Positions 17,390-25,166 of a stretch of 64,000 bases of DNA are shown here, piece after piece. Positions within the stretch are counted from its first letter, which is position 1, and each line of letters starts with the position of its first letter. Origin of the DNA: Culturomica massiliensis (GTDB lineage Bacteria; Bacteroidota; Bacteroidia; Bacteroidales; Marinifilaceae); assembly GCF_900091655.1 (NCBI RefSeq), contig NZ_LT594621.1, positions 2,108,001-2,172,000 of the forward strand, written 5' to 3'. The position numbers were made by a program, and so were the translations under genes. Below the pieces are notes generated by a model. The model worked only from the letters and a program-made list of their open reading frames with translations. It did not search any database and was not told the origin of the DNA.

Positions 17390-20173
17390 ATGCCAGTAAG
17401 ATTAAGTAAAATAGCCAGAGAATTTAACGTAGGAGTCGCTACAATTGTAGAATTCCTGCATGAAAAAGGGATCAAGATATCTTCTGATCCCAACACCAAA
17501 CTCTCTGACGAAAATTATGCCCTGGTGGCTAAAGAATTTTCTTCAGACAGCGAAGTGAAAAAGGAATCCACAATGGTTGACCTGAAAAATACCCGTAAGA
17601 AAAAAGAAACCGTTTCCATTGACGACATGGGTATTATCACGGAAAAGAACGATGATGAGGAAGAGTTCATTTCTGTAAAAGACGAAGTAAAACTGGAAAA
17701 CAAAATCAAAGTAGTCGATCACATTGATTTAAACACACCGGCCAAAGTGCAGAAAGAACCGGAAGCAGAACCCGTTCAGCAGCAACCGGAGCCGGAACCG
17801 AAAGAAACAGAAAAGCCTGTTGCCGAAGAAAAAACGACACAGGAAGTTCCTGCTGTTAAACCGGAGGAAGAAAAAGAGAATACAGAAACCGATAACAACG
17901 AGACACCGTTTAAAATTACGCAACCGACAGTCAAAGACGTCAAAGTCGTAGGCAGCATTGATCTCGACTCCATTAATCAACGTACCCGTCCTCCGAAAAA
18001 AAGCAAACAGGAGAAAGAAAGGGATCGTAAAGAATTGAAAAAAGTAAACCGGGTCGCTGTGCCGGTCAGGACAGAAACCCAAAATACCAATACGAATACC
18101 AATTCCGAAGAAAACTCGGAAGATGACGGAGACATCCGGAAAAAACGGAAAAGGATTCATCGTTCGGATGAAAAAGTAGCTGTTAATCCTTCAAACGATA
18201 AAAACAGCAAAATCGAAGAGAATAAAAAGAAACTCAAAAAACTGAAGAAAAAGAAACAGGACAAAACCGAAATTTCGGAAGAAGATGTCGACAAGCAAAT
18301 TAAAGACACCTTCGCACGTCTCGGAAATAAAGGTAAATCTGCTGCTTCCAAACACCGCCGTGACAAACGGGATGCCGTGCAACAAAAATTGCAGGCAGAA
18401 ATGGAACAGGAAGAAAAAGATAAAAGCGTTCTGAAACTGACGGAATTCGTTACCGTTGCTGAATTGGCAACCATGATGAGCACACCGGTAACGGATATTA
18501 TATCGGCTTGCATGAGTTTAGGCTTATTTGTTTCCATCAACCAACGTCTGGATGCCGAAACCATTAACCTGGTAGCCGATGAATTCGGTTTCTCCGTTGA
18601 ATTCGTCAGTATCGATATTCAGGAAGCAATTGAAGAAGAGGAAGATTCCGCTGAAAACATGCTCCCGCGTCCGCCGATCGTAACCGTTATGGGACACGTC
18701 GATCATGGTAAAACATCATTGCTCGACTACATCCGCAAAACCAATGTGATTGCAGGCGAAGCCGGAGGTATCACCCAGCATATCGGTGCCTACAACGTAA
18801 AATTGTCTGACGGTCGTGCTGTAACTTTCCTGGATACTCCGGGACACGAGGCATTTACCGCTATGCGTGCCCGCGGTGCGCAAGTAACGGATATCGCCAT
18901 CATCATTATTGCAGCCGATGACAATGTCATGCCGCAAACCATTGAAGCCATAAACCATGCAAGTGCAGCGGGAGTGCCCATCGTATTTGCGATCAACAAA
19001 ATTGATAAACCCGGAGCTAATCCGGACAAAATCCGTGAAGAACTGGCCAATATGAATTACCTCGTCGAAGAATGGGGAGGTAAATACCAATGTCAGGAAA
19101 TTGCAGCCAAAAAAGGTCTGCATATCGAGGAACTGCTGGAAAAAGTATTGCTGGAAGCCGAATTGCTCGACTTAAAAGCCAATCCGCACAAAAAGGCCGT
19201 CGGTTCTATCATCGAATCTTCTTTGGACAAAGGACGGGGATATATTGCTACCGTATTGGTACAATCCGGTACTCTAAAAGTAGGTGATGTTGTTCTTGCC
19301 GGTCAATATTTCGGCCACGTAAAGGCCATGTTCAACGAAAGAGGTATAAAGCTGGAAAAAGCTGGTCCGTCAGAACCGACATTGATCCTTGGATTAAACG
19401 GCGCACCCCAGGCAGGAGACAAATTCAACGTAATGGCCAACGAAAAAGAGGCCCGTCTCCTGGCAAACAAACGCGAGCAATTACAACGCGAACAAGGCTT
19501 GCGTACGCAAAAACATATTACATTGGATGAAATCGGCCGACGGATTGCCATCGGTAACTTCCAGGAATTGAATATCATCGTAAAAGCCGACGTGGATGGA
19601 TCGATAGAAGCCCTTTCCGACTCCCTGATCAAGCTGTCTACGGATGAAATTCAAGTAAATGTAATCCACAAAGCTGTCGGACAAATTTCCGAAGGAGACG
19701 TCATGCTGGCAGCGGCTTCCAATGCCATCATCGTCGGATTCCAGGTACGTCCTTCCATGAGTGCACGGAAGTTAGCGGAAAAAGAGCAAATCGATATCCG
19801 CCTATATTCTATTATTTACACCGCCATTGAAGAAATCAAAGCTGCTATGGAGGGTATGTTATCCCCGGAAATCAAAGAAGAAGTCGTAGCGACAGTCGAA
19901 GTACTGGAAACATTCAAAATTTCAAAAGTCGGTACAATTGCCGGGTGTATCGTACGTGACGGAAAAATCGCCCGTTCTTCCAAGATTCGCATCATTCGTG
20001 ACGGTATTGTAATTTATACAGGCGAACTCGGTTCTTTAAAACGTTTCAAAGACGACGTGAAAGAAGTTTCCAAAGGCTTTGAATGCGGTCTGAACATTAC
20101 GAACTACAACGACTTACGTATCGGAGATATGATCGAAGCTTTTGAAGAAGTAGAAATTAAAAAGACCTTATAA
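17390..20173 (+). CDS. infB: translation initiation factor IF-2
   Basis: The 927-residue GTPase brings initiator tRNA to the 30S subunit. The N-terminus has a IF2-N domain (MPVRLSKIAREFNVGVATIV) and a long, highly charged, Glu/Lys/Pro-rich linker (about 60-330). A second IF2-N-like segment (VTVAELATMMSTPV) follows. The G domain begins near residue 425 with GHVDHGKTSLL, DTPGHEAFT and NKIDK. Domains II-IV complete the protein (VGTIAGCIVRDGKI near the end). It is the last gene of the rimP operon and is followed by a strong terminator. Confidence 0.97.
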   Translation: MPVRLSKIAREFNVGVATIVEFLHEKGIKISSDPNTKLSDENYALVAKEFSSDSEVKKESTMVDLKNTRKKKETVSIDDMGIITEKNDDEEEFISVKDEVKLENKIKVVDHIDLNTPAKVQKEPEAEPVQQQPEPEPKETEKPVAEEKTTQEVPAVKPEEEKENTETDNNETPFKITQPTVKDVKVVGSIDLDSINQRTRPPKKSKQEKERDRKELKKVNRVAVPVRTETQNTNTNTNSEENSEDDGDIRKKRKRIHRSDEKVAVNPSNDKNSKIEENKKKLKKLKKKKQDKTEISEEDVDKQIKDTFARLGNKGKSAASKHRRDKRDAVQQKLQAEMEQEEKDKSVLKLTEFVTVAELATMMSTPVTDIISACMSLGLFVSINQRLDAETINLVADEFGFSVEFVSIDIQEAIEEEEDSAENMLPRPPIVTVMGHVDHGKTSLLDYIRKTNVIAGEAGGITQHIGAYNVKLSDGRAVTFLDTPGHEAFTAMRARGAQVTDIAIIIIAADDNVMPQTIEAINHASAAGVPIVFAINKIDKPGANPDKIREELANMNYLVEEWGGKYQCQEIAAKKGLHIEELLEKVLLEAELLDLKANPHKKAVGSIIESSLDKGRGYIATVLVQSGTLKVGDVVLAGQYFGHVKAMFNERGIKLEKAGPSEPTLILGLNGAPQAGDKFNVMANEKEARLLANKREQLQREQGLRTQKHITLDEIGRRIAIGNFQELNIIVKADVDGSIEALSDSLIKLSTDEIQVNVIHKAVGQISEGDVMLAAASNAIIVGFQVRPSMSARKLAEKEQIDIRLYSIIYTAIEEIKAAMEGMLSPEIKEEVVATVEVLETFKISKVGTIAGCIVRDGKIARSSKIRIIRDGIVIYTGELGSLKRFKDDVKEVSKGFECGLNITNYNDLRIGDMIEAFEEVEIKKTL

Positions 20174-20197
20174 TCCCATTGAAGGTCATTTCCACAG

Positions 20198-20246
20198 AAA
20201 CCTGTAAAGCTTCGGTCAATACCGGACTTTACAGGTTTTCTTTTTC
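20198..20246 (+). terminator. intrinsic terminator of the rimP-nusA-infB operon
   Basis: AAACCTGTAAAG (20198-20209) pairs with CTTTACAGGTTTT (20227-20239), with an inner CGGT-caat-ACCG stem, and is followed by CTTTTTCC. Confidence 0.85.
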
Positions 20247-20319
20247 CAGCGCGGCAAAAACTTTTGCTTTTGTATATTCGTAAAACTCTTAATACAACAA
20301 TGTGTAAAAATTAAATCCT

Positions 20320-21372
20320 ATGAATAACATAGCAAAAATTTTAGACGACAAACAGGAATACTACCTCAGTCACACCTGTAAAACCATAGACAAACAACTC
20401 ATACATGCTCCCTCTCCCGACTTTGTAAGTGAAGTATGGAGCAATTCCGACCGGAATATTCCCGTACTGAAAAGCTTACAAACACTCTTTAGTCACGGCC
20501 GTTTAGCTGATACAGGCTATCTTTCCATTCTTCCGGTCGATCAGGGAATAGAGCACACGGCCGGAGCCTCATTCGCTCCCAATCCCCTTTACTTTGACCC
20601 GGAAAACATCATCCGTCTGGCAATAGAAGGCGGTTGTAATGCCATAGCCTCCACATTTGGGGTACTCGGTTCTGTCGCCCGGAAATACGCACATAAAATT
20701 CCGTTTATCGTAAAAATCAACCACAATGAATTGTTGAGCTATCCCAACAGCTACGACCAGATCTTATTCGGTACTATCGATGAAGCCTGGAACATGGGAG
20801 CTGTTGCTGTCGGAGCGACCGTTTATTTCGGTTCGGTTGAAAGCCGGCGACAAATCATCGAAATAGCCCGGGCATTCGAATACGCCCATAAAAAAGGAAT
20901 GGCTACCATTCTGTGGTGTTACTTGCGTAACCCTGCCTTTAAAACGGAACAAACCGACTTCCATACGGCTGCCGATCTTACCGGACAGGCCAATCACCTG
21001 GGTGTTACAATCGAAGCCGATATCATCAAACAAAAATTACCCGAAACAAACGGTGGGTTTACCACCTTGCACTTTGCCAAATCGGATCCCCGTATGTACT
21101 CGGCATTGAGCAGTGAGCACCCGATCGACAGATGCCGTTATCAGGTGGCCAATTGCTACATGGGACGTGCCGGCCTGATCAACTCCGGAGGGGAATCACA
21201 CGGAGATACGGATTTACAGGAAGCCATTATAACCGCCGTTATCAATAAACGAGCAGGAGGTATGGGCCTGATCAGCGGCCGCAAAGCCTTTCAAAAACCG
21301 TTGGCAGACGGAGTACGCCTGCTCAATGCTATTCAGGATGTATACCTGGACAAAAGCATTACGCTGGCATAA
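20320..21372 (+). CDS. fbaB: class I fructose-bisphosphate aldolase (FbaB/DhnA type)
   Basis: The 350-residue TIM-barrel Schiff-base aldolase cleaves fructose-1,6-bisphosphate to the two triose phosphates. Family signatures are YLSILPVDQGIEHTAGASFA, FIVKINHNELLSYP and GSVESRRQIIEIARAFEYAH. The C-terminal MGLISGRKAFQK supplies the likely Schiff-base lysine. It is followed after 36 bp by gpmA, so both probably form a glycolytic operon. Confidence 0.92.
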   Translation: MNNIAKILDDKQEYYLSHTCKTIDKQLIHAPSPDFVSEVWSNSDRNIPVLKSLQTLFSHGRLADTGYLSILPVDQGIEHTAGASFAPNPLYFDPENIIRLAIEGGCNAIASTFGVLGSVARKYAHKIPFIVKINHNELLSYPNSYDQILFGTIDEAWNMGAVAVGATVYFGSVESRRQIIEIARAFEYAHKKGMATILWCYLRNPAFKTEQTDFHTAADLTGQANHLGVTIEADIIKQKLPETNGGFTTLHFAKSDPRMYSALSSEHPIDRCRYQVANCYMGRAGLINSGGESHGDTDLQEAIITAVINKRAGGMGLISGRKAFQKPLADGVRLLNAIQDVYLDKSITLA

Positions 21373-21408
21373 TACAAATCCATACATATTTAATTTTAAT
21401 CGATAAAC

Positions 21409-22155
21409 ATGAAGAAAATAGTATTACTTCGCCACGGCGAAAGTACCTGGAATAAAGAAAACCGTTTTACCGGATGGACGGATGTTGATCTAACGGAAAA
21501 AGGAATCGAAGAAGCAGTAAAAGCCGGAAATCTATTGAAAGAAAAAGGTTTTCAGTTTGAAAAAGCCTACACTTCCTTTCTGAAACGGGCAGTAAAAACC
21601 CTGAATGTCGTACTCGACCGGATGGACCTCGATTGGATTCCCGTAGAAAAAACCTGGCGGTTAAACGAAAAGCATTACGGTAACCTGCAAGGCTTGAACA
21701 AAAGCGAAACAGCCGCTAAATACGGAGAAGAACAAGTATTGATCTGGCGCCGTAGTTACGACATCGCTCCGCCGGCACTCCAGGAAAACGATCCGCGAAA
21801 TCCGCGTCTGGACATCCGCTATATGGGAATTCAAAGCGATCATCTCCCGTTGACGGAATCCCTGAAAGACACGGTCGAACGTATACTTCCTTACTGGAAA
21901 GAAGTAATCGTTCCGACATTACAACATTTCGACCAGCTCCTGGTTGTAGCTCACGGCAACAGCCTGAGAGGAATTATAAAATACCTCAAAAATATTCCGG
22001 ACAATGAGATTGTAAAACTAAACCTCCCGACAGCCGTTCCCTATGTATTTGAATTCGACGATACGTTAAAATTACAAAAAGATTACTTCCTCGGCGATCC
22101 CGAAGAAATCCGTAAAATGATGGAAGCTGTCGCCAAACAAGGCCAGAAAAAATAA
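21409..22155 (+). CDS. gpmA: 2,3-bisphosphoglycerate-dependent phosphoglycerate mutase
   Basis: The 248-residue cofactor-dependent mutase interconverts 3- and 2-phosphoglycerate. LLRHGESTWN holds the phospho-acceptor His (residue 8), NRFTGWTDVDLTEKG follows, and VVAHGNSLRGI carries the second histidine. WRLNEKHYGNLQGLNK is the typical substrate-binding segment. It is downstream of the aldolase in the same direction. A long inverted repeat lies just after the stop. Confidence 0.96.
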   Translation: MKKIVLLRHGESTWNKENRFTGWTDVDLTEKGIEEAVKAGNLLKEKGFQFEKAYTSFLKRAVKTLNVVLDRMDLDWIPVEKTWRLNEKHYGNLQGLNKSETAAKYGEEQVLIWRRSYDIAPPALQENDPRNPRLDIRYMGIQSDHLPLTESLKDTVERILPYWKEVIVPTLQHFDQLLVVAHGNSLRGIIKYLKNIPDNEIVKLNLPTAVPYVFEFDDTLKLQKDYFLGDPEEIRKMMEAVAKQGQKK

Positions 22156-22158
22156 TTT

Positions 22159-22290
22159 ATGATTTATGATTTTTGATTTACGATTCTTATCAACCGGTAA
22201 ATTCCGCAAATCTCACAAACGAACTTTCAAATCAGCCATAAACGGGTTCAGGAGATAATCTGCAACCGTAAATCAAAAATCATAAATCAT
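22159..22290. repeat. 132-bp element bounded by perfect 24-bp inverted repeats
   Basis: The arm at 22159-22182 (beginning ATGATTTATGATTTTTG) is the exact reverse complement of 22267-22290. The 84 bp between show no gene. It lies between two convergent genes and starts four bases after the gpmA stop. It may act as a bidirectional transcript end or be a MITE-like or chromosomal interspersed repeat. Target-site duplications were not recognised. Confidence 0.75.
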
Positions 22291-22328
22291 CTTTCCTTCC
22301 TCCCGCCACTGCTGATTCAAAGTTAAAT

Positions 22329-23645
22329 TCAGCGTTGAATAACTTTCGGATATTTATTGTTAAAGCGGTAGCCCACCCCCAGCATCAGAAAATTAGGCGT
22401 ACTGAAATCGTGAATACTATAACCGACATGAACAAAAGAACTTCGGGTAACGGCAATTTTCAATGCCAAAATCTGATAAAAAGCCTTCAAATCCCCTTTT
22501 CCGTGTAAGACATTACCGCCGACACCGATTCCGATCGTAAAATAAGGCATCACATATTCCGCCCGGCCCGAAATACCCAATGCCAGTTGTTGATGGAGCG
22601 GAGGCTTATAAAACTCCTGTGTCGTACCGACAATATAATCCTCTGTAAAAACATTGGCACTTCCATCGTATACCCCATCCAACGACAATCCGATACGGAA
22701 CTTATATCCGATATTATACATCGGATTAAAATTGAAGCCGAACACCGTATAGGCCTCCGGTGAAGCCACCTGCTTATCACCGAAAATAACCCCTTTCCGG
22801 CGCCACGAACCGAACAACACCAAATCGTAACTGATATGACGGGGAAACTTCGGTACAAAAGGCTTAAACAAAGACTTACCCAGTAAATCCTCTTTTCTGT
22901 TGATATTATATACCAAACCTATTTTCAAATCGACGGTATTCAAACCCGCATTCGGAATACGCGTATTACCGTTGGAAAAATGACTCAACGTCACACCGGT
23001 CATCAAATCCAAATGCCGGAAAAGACGCCAGTTTAAATAAAAATTAGTATTGATATAGGCATTTGTACTCGACCCGATCACCTTATTATAATTGTTTTTT
23101 CCGTAATCGTACGGTTTCCATCCCACTGAAAATCCGAAATTCCACTCATAATTAAGTGACAAATAAGAAGTAAAACGGGTGATACGTGCCCCCTGAAGCA
23201 AATAAAATGCAACCGGATTTCCTATTTCCTTCCGGTCCCCGAACGTATAGTAAGCCAATCCGGCCCCCTGGTATGCCCCTCCGTAAATCCGGTCGGCACA
23301 GGTATTGGGACGAAATTGAAACGAATAATTCAGATGAGAGGAAAAGGTATGTTTGATCGGTTTCCGATACATATTCTCTCCCCGCAGAAAAGAATTTGTC
23401 GTAAAAATATACCCCGGACGGGCTTCTACACTTAATCGATGAATAAAGCGACGCGAAAACGGCAGAGAAGCCGTATCGGAAGCAAAGTAATCAACCGCTT
23501 CTTTTTTTTCAGGCAACGATACGGTCGCCCCTCCCGCCCCTCCGGGAATAAGTATCCCTTCTTCTGCACAGGCTATACCGGACAAATAAAAAAGCATCAC
23601 ACCCAAAAGGGATATCACGTTCCACATCTGCATCTTACTTTTCAT
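22329..23645 (-). CDS. outer-membrane acyloxyacyl hydrolase, PagL-like lipid A 3-O-deacylase
   Basis: The 438-residue protein has signal peptide MKSKMQMWNVISLLGVMLFY...CAEE and a beta-barrel C-terminus ending in an aromatic-rich strand (GVGYRFNNKYP). SHFSNGNTRIPNAGLN around residues 221-236 matches the PagL active-site motif, with catalytic His222 and Ser224. PagL enzymes remove the 3-O acyl chain from lipid A at the outer membrane. At 438 residues this is much longer than proteobacterial PagL, so extra barrel strands or a second domain are present. A TTG at 23657 could extend the frame, but the ATG at 23645 begins a proper signal peptide. A TATATTTG -7 element on the minus strand sits near 23705-23712. 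Confidence 0.7.
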   Translation of the reverse strand: MKSKMQMWNVISLLGVMLFYLSGIACAEEGILIPGGAGGATVSLPEKKEAVDYFASDTASLPFSRRFIHRLSVEARPGYIFTTNSFLRGENMYRKPIKHTFSSHLNYSFQFRPNTCADRIYGGAYQGAGLAYYTFGDRKEIGNPVAFYLLQGARITRFTSYLSLNYEWNFGFSVGWKPYDYGKNNYNKVIGSSTNAYINTNFYLNWRLFRHLDLMTGVTLSHFSNGNTRIPNAGLNTVDLKIGLVYNINRKEDLLGKSLFKPFVPKFPRHISYDLVLFGSWRRKGVIFGDKQVASPEAYTVFGFNFNPMYNIGYKFRIGLSLDGVYDGSANVFTEDYIVGTTQEFYKPPLHQQLALGISGRAEYVMPYFTIGIGVGGNVLHGKGDLKAFYQILALKIAVTRSSFVHVGYSIHDFSTPNFLMLGVGYRFNNKYPKVIQR

Positions 23646-23862
23646 ATAACTTCCCAAGCCTTATTTTACAATAGATATGCAGGAGCATTTTTTTCCAATA
23701 AGGTGCAAATATAATGATAATAAAATTGATAATACCTTACAAACAGTTAAGAAAAAAGGAGGTAAACCGCACAGATACTTAAATTTCACCCTCCACTTCT
23801 TCCTCTATAAACTCATCCCGGATCCGGGTATTTCTTGCTCACCTCCCTTAACTGCTTGAATT

Positions 23863-24885
23863 ATGGAAAAAGGGAAAGCCTGTAAAAATACCGTAAAAAT
23901 CCATTCGCTAAATCCGAGTTGCAGGTTAAAATATTTCATACTACATTGCATCCGCGAAATCAATGAACAACTTATTGGGAGCTTCAAATTTATTACATCT
24001 GAAACAGTAAACATCCTTTATTCCTCAATTATGTGGGTTACAATATTATTAGCTTCGATCGGAATATCTCTATCAGGACTTATTATTTCTGTTACATTTT
24101 ACGGCGAAAATATAAAAGAATGCTGGAAAGAAACACTCATCTCATCCCTTTTAATTATTCCTGTTTTTATGTGTGTCATTTCACTATCGGTAATCGTACC
24201 GTTCGGACTGTCTGCATTGGGCATTGCTAATGAATATATACTCCTCGTGTTAATTATCAGTATGCCAATTATGACGACACCCATATTCTTATACAAGTAC
24301 ATTGTCATCCCGTTATATTATCTCTTATTCCGGAAAAAAGAAATGAATCCTGAATACACCAAACTTTTGACCGATAACGACTGTCATGGAAAAGTTTTTG
24401 TCATTAAAAACTCCAATATTGCATGTACTATGGGGATAACAAAGAAAAGTCAAATAATAATGATTGGTTCTAATCTTATAGAAAATCTGTCTAAAGATGA
24501 ATATACAGGTATTTTACTCCACGAAATTGGACATATCAAATACAAGCATTTACGTAAACTCATACTTATCGACATTGTCGGCGTATATATTACCATGCTC
24601 ACCGGTTTTCTTGCATCCTACAGCAGCAACAAGAATCCCTATGTCATCGTCGCTGCAATCGGATTAGCCGGAGGGTTAATACCATTTCTCAGAATAATAA
24701 TGAAGCAATATGAGAAAAAAGCAGATGGTTACGCAGTTCAAATTATTGGTGCTGATACATATATATCGGCTCTTACAAAATTAAACGGACTCTTTGCGGG
24801 CAGAATGGATAAATACGATATTGAACATCCCAGATTAAAAGATAGAATTGAAAATATAAAAAAATGTTGCAAAAACCGACATTAA
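23863..24885 (+). CDS. M48-family membrane zinc metalloprotease (HtpX/Ste24-like)
   Basis: The 340-residue protein has two strong transmembrane segments near 60-80 and 95-140 and another pair around residues 235-285. The zinc motif HEIGHIKYKH is at about residues 220-230, and EKKADGYAV downstream supplies the third zinc ligand, as in M48 peptidases. HtpX-type enzymes degrade misfolded membrane proteins. The gene is AT-rich with many ATA/AAA codons compared with its neighbours, and no promoter was recognised. It stands alone between the PagL-like gene and tRNA-Ser, which suggests it may be acquired. Substrates are unknown. Confidence 0.75.
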   Translation: MEKGKACKNTVKIHSLNPSCRLKYFILHCIREINEQLIGSFKFITSETVNILYSSIMWVTILLASIGISLSGLIISVTFYGENIKECWKETLISSLLIIPVFMCVISLSVIVPFGLSALGIANEYILLVLIISMPIMTTPIFLYKYIVIPLYYLLFRKKEMNPEYTKLLTDNDCHGKVFVIKNSNIACTMGITKKSQIIMIGSNLIENLSKDEYTGILLHEIGHIKYKHLRKLILIDIVGVYITMLTGFLASYSSNKNPYVIVAAIGLAGGLIPFLRIIMKQYEKKADGYAVQIIGADTYISALTKLNGLFAGRMDKYDIEHPRLKDRIENIKKCCKNRH

Positions 24886-24971
24886 CATATTCACAATGGC
24901 ATTTTTCAGGTGATTCCAAACCTCTGTATGCAACACCTCCCGGCAATCCTTCCATTCGAATCCCGGTACAT

Positions 24972-25003
24972 TAAAAAAAGAGCTAATCGATCCGATTAAC
25001 TCT
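24972..25003 (-). terminator. terminator downstream of tRNA-Ser
   Basis: On the minus strand GAGTTAATCG-gat-CGATTAGCTC (one G-U pair) is followed by seven T. It begins about 11 nt after the tRNA 3' end. Confidence 0.75.
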
Positions 25004-25013
25004 TTAACTTCAG

Positions 25014-25101
25014 CGGAGAGAAGGGGATTCGAACCCCTGATACCCTTTTGAGGTATACCCGCTTTCCAGGCGAGCCAGTTCAGCCACTCCTGCATCTCTC
25101 C
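25014..25101 (-). tRNA. tRNA-Ser (anticodon GGA)
   Basis: The 88-nt gene folds as a class II tRNA. The acceptor GGAGAGA pairs with TCTCTCC and the discriminator is G. The anticodon arm is CTCGC-CTGGAAA-GCGGG with anticodon GGA. A long variable arm (TATACC/GGGTATC) and T arm AGGGG-TTCGAAT-CCCCT complete the fold. CCA is not encoded. It reads UCC/UCU codons. Confidence 0.95.
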
Positions 25102-25166
25102 AATACAGCGGGGCAAAGATAGAAAAAAAAGTAAATAATATAACAAGAACCCGAATTATTTTCAAT

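Noticed and set aside
25014..25101. tRNA-Ser as an integration site
   Set aside because: No integrase or duplicated tRNA 3' end was seen near it; the only integrase in the window is 26 kb away and broken.
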